Origin: Nitrospirota bacterium | GTDB lineage: Bacteria; Nitrospirota; Nitrospiria; Nitrospirales; UBA8639 | NCBI GenBank assembly: GCA_029879555.1 | Contig: JAOUQB010000220.1 | Span: 1-5,011, forward strand | Direction of reading: 5' to 3' | Length of the DNA: 5,011 bases | Shown here: one piece after another, positions 1-4,223 of the stretch | How the letters are laid out: every line of letters starts with the position of its first letter | Numbering within the stretch: the stretch's first letter is position 1 | Translations under genes and position numbers: made by a program | Notes under the pieces: model-generated | The model's input: only the letters and a program-made list of their open reading frames with translations | Told to the model about the DNA's origin: nothing | Database searches by the model: none

Positions 1-321
1 ATGCAGCCTTCCAGTCAGCCTTCACCATCGGTGCCTCCTTCGGCTTCTCTTGGTTCTCAAGATTCCAATCTTGATCGAATCTTAGATATTCCTCTGGTGT
101 TGTCGGCGCAGTTAGGCAATACGCGGATGTTGATCAAGGACTTATTGCAGCTCGGGCCAGGATCGATCGTAGAATTGGATAAATTGGCCGGTGAACCGTT
201 GGAGGTGCTGGTCAATGAACGGTTGGTGGCGCGTGGCGAAGTCGTCATGGTCAACGAAAAATTCGGGATTCGTCTTACCGATGTGATCAGTGCCACGGAA
301 CGAGTCAAAAAACTTCACTAA
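1..321 (+). CDS. fliN: Flagellar motor switch protein FliN (SpoA/C-ring protein)
   Basis: Encodes a 106-residue protein of the FliN/SpoA family. FliN forms the lower part of the cytoplasmic C-ring with FliM and FliG, and is known in the family to dock FliH/FliI and to take part in rotation switching. The SpoA domain spans about residues 27-101: an 'IPLVLSAQLGNTRM' strand region (30-43), the 'LLQLGPGSIVELDKLAGEP' core (48-66), then 'VNERLVARGEVV' and 'KFGIRLTD' (71-94), all typical of FliN. The first 20 or so residues are rich in Ser, Pro and Gln and look disordered, as in many FliN proteins. The ATG is at base 1, so upstream sequence, its ribosome binding site and a possible longer start cannot be judged. 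Length is within the family range (roughly 80-140 residues). A lone SpoA domain also occurs in type III secretion SctQ proteins, but the flagellar neighbours decide for FliN. fliM or fliL would be expected upstream (inference). Confidence 0.95.
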   Translation: MQPSSQPSPSVPPSASLGSQDSNLDRILDIPLVLSAQLGNTRMLIKDLLQLGPGSIVELDKLAGEPLEVLVNERLVARGEVVMVNEKFGIRLTDVISATERVKKLH

Positions 322-325
322 GAAC

Positions 326-392
326 GTAAGGGGGTGAGGCGTAAAGCGTAAGGGGAAAGAAAATTTTTTCGCCTCACGTTTCACGCTTCACG
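326..392. repeat. Heptamer inverted repeat R1 in the fliN-fliO gap
   Basis: The left arm has heptamer units GTGAGGC (334-340), GTAAAGC (341-347) and GTAAGGG (348-354), with a detached unit GTAAGGG at 326-332. The right arm has GCCTCAC (371-377), GTTTCAC (378-384) and GCTTCAC (385-391). Bases 334-353 fold onto 372-391 as a 20-position stem with 16 Watson-Crick pairs, two G.U pairs and two A/C mismatches. The A/T-rich loop contains AAAATTTTTT. No U-tract follows the stem, so it does not look like a classical terminator. The element nearly fills the gap and ends 7 nt before the fliO ATG. Confidence 0.85.
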
Positions 393-399
393 AAAAGAA

Positions 400-804
400 A
401 TGGATTTAACCTACGAAGCGTTCAAAATGGCCGGAGCCCTGGCCGTGGTGGTGCTGATCCTCCTGGGCGGATTGGCCTGGGTCAGGCGCACCTTTGGGGA
501 CAGCCCAGGATTAGGTGGAGATCCGGTTATGCGAGTGCTGGGTGGGTTGAGGGTTGGAGCAGGCAAGCACATCATGTTGGTGGATGTGGCTGGTGAAGTT
601 CTGGTGTTAGGCACCACCGCGAAAGATATGACGCTCCTCACCAAAATCACCGATGAGGCGCGAACGGATCACATGCGAGCCCAAGTCAATCCCGTTGCCA
701 GTCGAATCGGGACATGGATGGGACAATGGGCTCGCCCAGATTCAGAAAAGACGGCATCCTCCTCTCTTGTACAGTCGTCACCGGTAAGGATCACAAAATG
801 TTGA
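400..804 (+). CDS. fliO: Flagellar biosynthesis protein FliO
   Basis: Encodes 134 residues of the FliO/MopB type: a short N-terminus, one transmembrane helix (about residues 10-28, AGALAVVVLILLGGLAWV), two arginines at the cytoplasmic edge (29-30), then a small soluble domain. The core 'VLGGLRVGAGKHIMLVDVAG' (46-65) followed by 'EVLVLGTTAKDMTLL' is the usual FliO signature: basic residues, then a hydrophobic strand, then LG(T/V). In the family FliO is an inner-membrane assembly factor for the FliP ring and is not part of the finished pore. The ATG at 400 is the only start that keeps the full hydrophobic helix in context. Only a weak purine stretch (GAAAAGAA, 392-399) precedes it, and there is no proper Shine-Dalgarno sequence. 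The stop overlaps the fliP start, which suggests translational coupling. The Ser-rich C-terminal tail (about 115-134) is poorly conserved in this family. Confidence 0.9.
   Translation: MDLTYEAFKMAGALAVVVLILLGGLAWVRRTFGDSPGLGGDPVMRVLGGLRVGAGKHIMLVDVAGEVLVLGTTAKDMTLLTKITDEARTDHMRAQVNPVASRIGTWMGQWARPDSEKTASSSLVQSSPVRITKC
785..790 (+). promoter_or_regulatory. Ribosome binding site of fliP, inside fliO
   Basis: TAAGGA lies 7 nt before the ATG at 798 and inside the last codons of fliO. It fixes the fliP start at 798. The same frame is open back to another ATG at 714, but that would add 28 residues overlapping fliO and would bury the signal peptide. Confidence 0.75.
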
Positions 805-1604
805 TGAAGCGCCTCGACAAAAACCAAACGACTCACACGTTCAGCTGGTCTTGGGTATTCGGTGTCTGGTGCGTGGCTTCCCTGCTCCAGGTTCTGGGCG
901 GCGTCGATCCGGTGCTGGCACAAGCCACCAAAGATCCGATCATTAGTCTGCAAGTGTCCGGCTTAGACGCCACAGAACCATGGACGTTTGGTCTTCGCAT
1001 TCTGTTCATGTTGACGATGCTCACGTTGGCACCGGCCTTATTAATGTTGGTGACATCGTTTACCAGGGTGGTGATCGTGTTAGGCCTGTTGCGACAAGCC
1101 TTGGGAACGCTCCATGCTCCGCCCAATCAAGTCATGATCGGCTTAGCCTTGTTTTTGACACTCTTCATCATGATGCCGGTGTGGGAAAAAGTTCAATCCG
1201 AGGCGCTGAATCCGTTTCTTGAAAATCAGGTGACGCAGGAAGTGGCCATGCAGCGAGCCATTGATCCGATACGAGAGTTTATGCTGAAGCAGGTGCGGGA
1301 AAAGGATCTCGACCTCTTTATGAATATGGGAAAGCTGCCAGATCCGCAAACCGCAAAAGATGTGCCGATACATGCGCTGGTTCCAGCGTTTGTGACCAGC
1401 GAATTGCGAACCGCTTTTCAAATTGGTTTTTTGATTTATGTCCCGTTTTTGGTGATCGATATGATTGTCGCCAGCACGCTGATGTCGATGGGGATGATGA
1501 TGTTGCCACCCATCATGATTTCCCTGCCGTTTAAGTTGGTCCTATTTGTCCTGGCCGATGGGTGGTTGCTGATCGTGGGCTCGCTCATGAACAGCTTTCA
1601 CTAA
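798..1604 (+). CDS. fliP: Flagellar export-pore protein FliP
   Basis: Encodes 268 residues of FliP, which with FliQ and FliR forms the export-gate pore in the inner membrane. The N-terminus reads as a signal peptide: basic MLMKRLDK, a hydrophobic stretch at about 17-36, and a likely cleavage after VLA (residue 41). FliP is known to carry a cleaved signal peptide in enteric bacteria. Family landmarks: transmembrane region about 58-85, 'SFTRVVIVLGLLRQALGT' (87-104), 'PPNQVMIGLALFLTLFIM' (108-125), a periplasmic segment about 130-200, 'TSELRTAFQIGFLIYVPFLV', and the closing 'MSMGMMMLPPIMISLPFK' (229-246). The methionine cluster at 229-235 matches the position of the 'M-gasket' described for FliP in other bacteria. 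The start is set by the TAAGGA site and the 7-nt overlap with fliO (ATGTTGA). Salmonella FliP is 245 residues, so this one is slightly longer, mostly in the signal region. Confidence 0.97.
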   Translation: MLMKRLDKNQTTHTFSWSWVFGVWCVASLLQVLGGVDPVLAQATKDPIISLQVSGLDATEPWTFGLRILFMLTMLTLAPALLMLVTSFTRVVIVLGLLRQALGTLHAPPNQVMIGLALFLTLFIMMPVWEKVQSEALNPFLENQVTQEVAMQRAIDPIREFMLKQVREKDLDLFMNMGKLPDPQTAKDVPIHALVPAFVTSELRTAFQIGFLIYVPFLVIDMIVASTLMSMGMMMLPPIMISLPFKLVLFVLADGWLLIVGSLMNSFH

Positions 1605-1612
1605 TGAAATGC

Positions 1613-1728
1613 CGTGAGGCGTGAAGCGAAAAAGGACGTGAGTCGAGAGGTAGTCAAAATGACCGATCTTTTCCCCTTACGTTTCACGCTTTACGCCTCA
1701 CGAAAGATTTTGATGTTTCACCTTTCAC
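1613..1728. repeat. Heptamer inverted repeat R2 in the fliP-fliQ gap
   Basis: The left arm has GTGAGGC (1614-1620) and GTGAAGC (1621-1627). The right arm has GTTTCAC (1681-1687), GCTTTAC (1688-1694) and GCCTCAC (1695-1701). Bases 1613-1628 pair with 1687-1702 as a 16-position stem with 15 Watson-Crick pairs and one G.U. Two further pyrimidine-strand units, GTTTCAC (1715-1721) and CTTTCAC (1722-1728), lie directly before the fliQ ribosome binding site. The 14-mer GCGAAAAAGGACGT at 1626-1639 recurs exactly at 2016-2029 in R3, so the two elements share more than the heptamer. The loop of about 58 nt contains a possible ribosome binding site and mini-ORF start. Confidence 0.85.
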
Positions 1729-1745
1729 CTAGAGGACAAAAATAG
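1659..1745 (+). other. Possible 28-codon leader ORF before fliQ
   Basis: ATG at 1659, starting MTDLFPLRFTLYASRK, runs 28 codons to TAG at 1743-1745. That stop overlaps the GTG of fliQ by one base (TAGTG), a classical translational-coupling arrangement. GAGAGG at 1645-1650 sits 8 nt before the ATG, a good ribosome binding site position. Much of the peptide is a reading of the pyrimidine arm of R2, whose orientation has no stops, so the open frame may be a by-product of the repeat. I recognise no domain. It could be a real leader peptide or chance. Confidence 0.25.
1731..1736 (+). promoter_or_regulatory. Ribosome binding site of fliQ
   Basis: AGAGGA lies 8 nt before the GTG at 1745 and supports the GTG start over the later in-frame ATG at 1763. 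Confidence 0.75.
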
Positions 1746-2014
1746 TGACTCCCGAAAGTGTGATGCAAGTCGGTCAGGAAGCTATTAAAACAATCTTATT
1801 GGTGGCAGGGCCCATGCTGGGGTTGAGTTTGGTCGTGGGATTGATGGTCAGTGCATTTCAAGCCATGACGCAGATTAATGAAATGACGCTGACCTTTTTG
1901 CCAAAAATCATCACGATGTTCATCGTGTTGTTGTTCATGTTCCCGTGGATGCTTCAAATGCTGGTCGGATTTATGACCGGCGTTTGGGATCAAATCCCAA
2001 CCATGACACAGTGA
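1745..2014 (+). CDS. fliQ: Flagellar export-pore protein FliQ (GTG start)
   Basis: Encodes 89 residues, the usual FliQ length. FliQ packs around FliP and FliR in the export-gate complex. The N-terminus MTPESVMQVG, the first hydrophobic hairpin segment (about 14-36), the loop 'SAFQAMTQINEMTLTFLPK' (36-54) and the second hydrophobic segment (about 55-77, with PWMLQMLVGF) are all family hallmarks. The GTG start is chosen because it gives the conserved MTPESVM start and has AGAGGA 8 nt upstream; starting at the ATG at 1763 would cut off that motif. The TGA stop lies inside the first heptamer of repeat R3, so the repeat supplies the termination codon. The coding sequence up to that stop looks full length. 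Confidence 0.96.
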   Translation: MTPESVMQVGQEAIKTILLVAGPMLGLSLVVGLMVSAFQAMTQINEMTLTFLPKIITMFIVLLFMFPWMLQMLVGFMTGVWDQIPTMTQ

Positions 2015-2108
2015 GGCGAAAAAGGACGTTAGGCGAAAGGCGAAAAATACCCTGAAGCGTAACTCCAGTGCGATTCTTACGGCTCACGCTTCACGCCTGA
2101 CGCCTTAC
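2011..2108. repeat. Heptamer inverted repeat R3 in the fliQ-fliR gap, overlapping the fliQ stop
   Basis: The left arm starts with GTGAGGC (2011-2017), whose TGA is the fliQ stop, followed by GCGAAAAAGGACGT (2016-2029, identical to 1626-1639 in R2) and degenerate units GTTAGGC (2028-2034) and AAAGGCG. The right arm has GGCTCAC (2081-2087), GCTTCAC (2088-2094), GCCTGAC (2095-2101) and GCCTTAC (2102-2108). This is the most degenerate of the four elements. Its outer ends still complement each other (2011-2018 against 2101-2108, with one mismatch), but the middle is interrupted by the A-rich insertion. Confidence 0.75.
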
Positions 2109-2125
2109 GACACGGCGTCATCAAT

Positions 2126-2188
2126 ATGGAACAGACGGTAATGGAAGTTGGGAGAAGTCGCACTTTTTTAAATAGGGAAATCGTCTAA
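2126..2188 (+). other. Possible 20-codon leader ORF before fliR
   Basis: ATG at 2126 (or the in-frame ATG at 2141) reads MEQTVMEVGRSRTFLNREIV and ends at TAA 2186-2188, three bases before the fliR GTG and in the same frame as fliR. No clear ribosome binding site precedes either ATG. It may be a leader peptide, a relic of a longer fliR N-terminus, or chance. No homology is recognised. Confidence 0.2.
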
Positions 2189-2191
2189 CCG

Positions 2192-2977
2192 GTGTTGCAA
2201 TGGGATATCGCAATTCAACAGGTCTGGCAATTTCTCGTGGTCTTGGTGCGGACAGCTGTGATCTTGGCAGCCTTGCCTTTGCTGGGAGGACAAACCGTCC
2301 CCCGACGTATCAAGATCGGCTTAGCGGCGGCGATTGCCATGATCCTGACCCCCATCGTGAACTTTTCGTTGCCACCCAATTGGTTAGAACCCGGCCATTT
2401 GGTTATGGCATTAGCTGCAGAAATTCTGGTGGGGCTGGTTCTGGGTTTTGCCATGCGGTTAATCATGGCGGCCGTCGAATTAGCCGGGAACATTTTGGGA
2501 TTTCAGGTGGGGTTCGCCATGGCCAATGTGCTCGATCCCGTTTCCCAAGTGCAAACACCAGTTTTTGGTCAATTACTGACGGTGCTTGCCACGTTGCTCT
2601 ATTTTCAAGTGGACGGGCATCTGTTGGTCTTACTGGCCTTGGGTAGCAGCTTCCAAGTGATTCCTCCGTTTGGGGCCCATTTGAGTGGGCCCCTTCTTCC
2701 CGATGTGACTGACTTAATTCAGGGATCCTACGATACGGGGTTGCGGTTGGCCTTTCCGGTGATGGCCGCCACCTTTCTGATTCATGTGACGATGGGGGTG
2801 TTGGGGCGGCTCGTGCCACAAATGAATATTTTATTGACCAGCTTCCCGATCACGATTTCGGTGGGCCTCATTGTTTTAGGGCTGGGACTTCCCTTTTTGG
2901 CTGTCGTCTTCCAGCAGTCGGTGTTAGGGATGGAAGCTGTGTTGTGGGATCTCTTGCAGGAATTAGGGCATGGCTGA
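2192..2977 (+). CDS. fliR: Flagellar export-pore protein FliR (GTG start)
   Basis: Encodes 261 residues, typical for FliR, the single-copy subunit that completes the FliP ring of the export gate. Recognisable features: N-terminal 'WDIAIQQVWQFLVVLVRTA' with Arg20 and Pro29, 'GGQTVPRRIKIGLA' (32-45), 'AAEILVGLVLGFAMRLIMAA' (75-94), the small-residue helix 'GNILGFQVGFAMANVLDP' (99-116) and 'SQVQTPVFGQLL' (118-129), then C-terminal 'VLGRLVPQMNILLTSFPI'. Around six hydrophobic segments are expected. An in-frame TAA at 2186-2188 forces the start to GTG 2192 or TTG 2195; GTG is preferred. The nearest purine box, AGGGA (2174-2178), is 13 nt away, which is long, so translation may rely on coupling or be weak. 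The 3' end overlaps flhB by 8 nt. Confidence 0.95.
   Translation: MLQWDIAIQQVWQFLVVLVRTAVILAALPLLGGQTVPRRIKIGLAAAIAMILTPIVNFSLPPNWLEPGHLVMALAAEILVGLVLGFAMRLIMAAVELAGNILGFQVGFAMANVLDPVSQVQTPVFGQLLTVLATLLYFQVDGHLLVLLALGSSFQVIPPFGAHLSGPLLPDVTDLIQGSYDTGLRLAFPVMAATFLIHVTMGVLGRLVPQMNILLTSFPITISVGLIVLGLGLPFLAVVFQQSVLGMEAVLWDLLQELGHG
2958..2962 (+). promoter_or_regulatory. Ribosome binding site of flhB, inside fliR
   Basis: AGGAA lies 7 nt before the flhB ATG at 2970, within the last codons of fliR. It supports the 8-nt fliR/flhB overlap and coupled translation. Confidence 0.7.
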
Positions 2978-4049
2978 GAATAAAGACGGCGGAGAAAAAA
3001 CAGAACAACCGACAGGGAAGAAACTCGCCGATGCGCGTCGCAAAGGCCAGGTGCCCCTTACGCGGGAATTGCCGCCACTCTTTGTCTTATTAGGCGGCGT
3101 CGGGGTGATATCGCTGTGGGCTCCCCAGATGCTTCGGCAATTTGCTGGGCATTTTCGCCAGTGGTTAGAACAGATCGGAACCCTTCAAATCGATTCGAAC
3201 TCGCTTTATGTCTTGCTGCTGACGATTACCACTGATGCGTTTGTGCCATTGATTCCGTTTGGCCTGCTGGTGGCCGCATTTGCCTTGACAGCGATCCTGA
3301 TGCAAACCGGGCCGCTATGGATAGAGGAGGGATTACAGCCGAAACCATCAAAAATGAATCCCATGAATGGCCTCAAGCGTATCTTTTCGTGGAAAGGGGT
3401 CGTTGATCTCTTAAAGTCCCTCCTCAAGCTCGCCATGGTGTCGGGCATTCTCTATTTCGTCCTTTCGGATGGCATGGTTCAGCTCATTCAATTTCCCATG
3501 TTAAGTCTCTTTGAGGCCATGTCAAAAACCTGGATGTTCGTGGAAGACATCGTATGGTTCGTGGGTGGCGCGTTATTGATGTTAGCCATCGGAGATTTTG
3601 TGTATCAGCGGTGGCAGCACAATGAAGATCTGAAAATGACCAAACAGGAAGTCAAAGACGAATCGAAAGATGTCGAAGGGGATCCGCAAATACGGTCTCG
3701 TCGCTTGAGTTTGCAGCGGGAACGATCCCGGCAACGCATGTTGCAAGCGGTACCTAAGGCCGATGTGGTGATTACCAACCCAACCCACTTGGCTGTGGCG
3801 CTGCGGTATGACACCGAGAACATGGATGCCCCGGTGGTGGTGGCCAAGGGTGCGGGATTCATGGCGGAAAAAATCAAACAAATTGCGCGTCATGCAGGCG
3901 TTCCCATCCTGGAAAATCGCAGCTTGGCTCGAGGGATTTTCAAAGGCACGAAAGTCGGCCAGGAAATTCCTGCCGCCCTCTATCAAGCGGCAGCGGAAAT
4001 TCTGGCCTATGTGTATCGATTGCGCAATGCGCAAAATCAGACGGCGTAA
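2970..4049 (+). CDS. flhB: Flagellar export switch protein FlhB (autocleaving)
   Basis: Encodes 359 residues (Salmonella FlhB has 383). FlhB sits at the cytoplasmic entrance of the export gate and switches substrates from rod/hook to filament proteins. The N-terminal signature 'EKTEQPTGKKLADARRKGQV' (9-28) is followed by hydrophobic segments near 34-55, 88-112, 150-168 and 190-210, then the charged linker with 'DFVYQRWQHNEDLKMTKQEV'. The autocleavage motif NPTH is at residues 270-273 in 'DVVITNPTHLAVALRYD', so cleavage is expected between Asn270 and Pro271. The C-terminal domain follows with 'PVVVAKGAGFMAEKIKQIAR' and 'ILENRSLARGIF', both conserved in the family. ATG 2970 has AGGAA 7 nt upstream and overlaps fliR by 8 nt. 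The TAA stop lies inside the first heptamer of repeat R4. The motif is intact, so the switch is predicted functional. Confidence 0.97.
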   Translation: MAENKDGGEKTEQPTGKKLADARRKGQVPLTRELPPLFVLLGGVGVISLWAPQMLRQFAGHFRQWLEQIGTLQIDSNSLYVLLLTITTDAFVPLIPFGLLVAAFALTAILMQTGPLWIEEGLQPKPSKMNPMNGLKRIFSWKGVVDLLKSLLKLAMVSGILYFVLSDGMVQLIQFPMLSLFEAMSKTWMFVEDIVWFVGGALLMLAIGDFVYQRWQHNEDLKMTKQEVKDESKDVEGDPQIRSRRLSLQRERSRQRMLQAVPKADVVITNPTHLAVALRYDTENMDAPVVVAKGAGFMAEKIKQIARHAGVPILENRSLARGIFKGTKVGQEIPAALYQAAAEILAYVYRLRNAQNQTA

Positions 4050-4153
4050 AGCGTGAAGCGTAAGGCGTGAGGGGTAAAGAAAAAGGTAAGAGATTTCCAA
4101 GACAAATTGTTTTTCGCCTCACGCTTCACGCCTTACGGCATTTCACGTCTCAC
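4046..4153. repeat. Heptamer inverted repeat R4 in the flhB-flhA gap, overlapping the flhB stop
   Basis: This is the clearest copy. The left arm has five consecutive 7-bp units without interruption: GTAAAGC (4046-4052), GTGAAGC (4053-4059), GTAAGGC (4060-4066), GTGAGGG (4067-4073) and GTAAAGA (4074-4080). The right arm has GCCTCAC (4116-4122), GCTTCAC (4123-4129), GCCTTAC (4130-4136) and an outlying GTCTCAC (4147-4153). Bases 4046-4066 pair with 4116-4136 as a 21-position stem with two A/C mismatches. The flhB stop (TAA, 4047-4049) lies in the first unit and hence in the stem. No U-tract follows the stem. Confidence 0.9.
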
Positions 4154-4169
4154 GGGGTTGGGAAGAAAA

Positions 4170-4214
4170 ATGGCAAAAGACAGTAATCACATCGGCGCAA
4201 GCCGTCGCGAGTAA
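4170..4214 (+). other. Possible 14-codon leader ORF before flhA
   Basis: ATG at 4170 reads MAKDSNHIGASRRE and stops at TAA 4212-4214, nine bases before the flhA ATG and in the same frame. GGGAAG (4160-4165) lies 4 nt before the ATG, a close but possible ribosome binding site. The TAA overlaps the likely flhA ribosome binding site AAAGG (4213-4217), so translation of the mini-ORF could affect flhA initiation. No homology is recognised, and chance is possible. Confidence 0.25.
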
Positions 4215-4217
4215 AGG
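4213..4217 (+). promoter_or_regulatory. Likely ribosome binding site of flhA
   Basis: AAAGG lies 6 nt before the ATG at 4224. It is a modest match and overlaps the stop codon of the 14-codon ORF upstream. Confidence 0.55.
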
Positions 4218-4223
4218 CAGCCC

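Noticed and set aside
334..392. Intrinsic transcription terminator between fliN and fliO
   Set aside because: The stem lacks a following U-tract (GAAAAGAAATGG follows), and the downstream genes belong to the same export module. The other three repeats also lack a U-tract.
714..797. 28-codon N-terminal extension of fliP starting at ATG 714
   Set aside because: It lies inside fliO in another frame, lacks a ribosome binding site, and would hide the signal peptide. ATG 798 has TAAGGA at a 7-nt spacing.
1605..1744. REP element mobilised by a RAYT transposase
   Set aside because: I see no GTAG-type head tetranucleotide next to the stem and no transposase gene in the window. A REP-like role is possible, but membership of that family is not supported.
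2200..2646. 148-codon open frame on the + strand overlapping fliR
   Set aside because: It is a +2 shadow of fliR, which carries the family motifs in its own frame.
3582..4100. 172-codon open frame on the - strand across the flhB 3' half
   Set aside because: It is antisense to the intact, motif-rich flhB C-terminal domain, resembles no family I know, and its N-terminal part is a translation of the repeat R4 left arm.
4046..4153. CRISPR array
   Set aside because: The units are 7 bp, contiguous and inverted, with no spacers of regular length.
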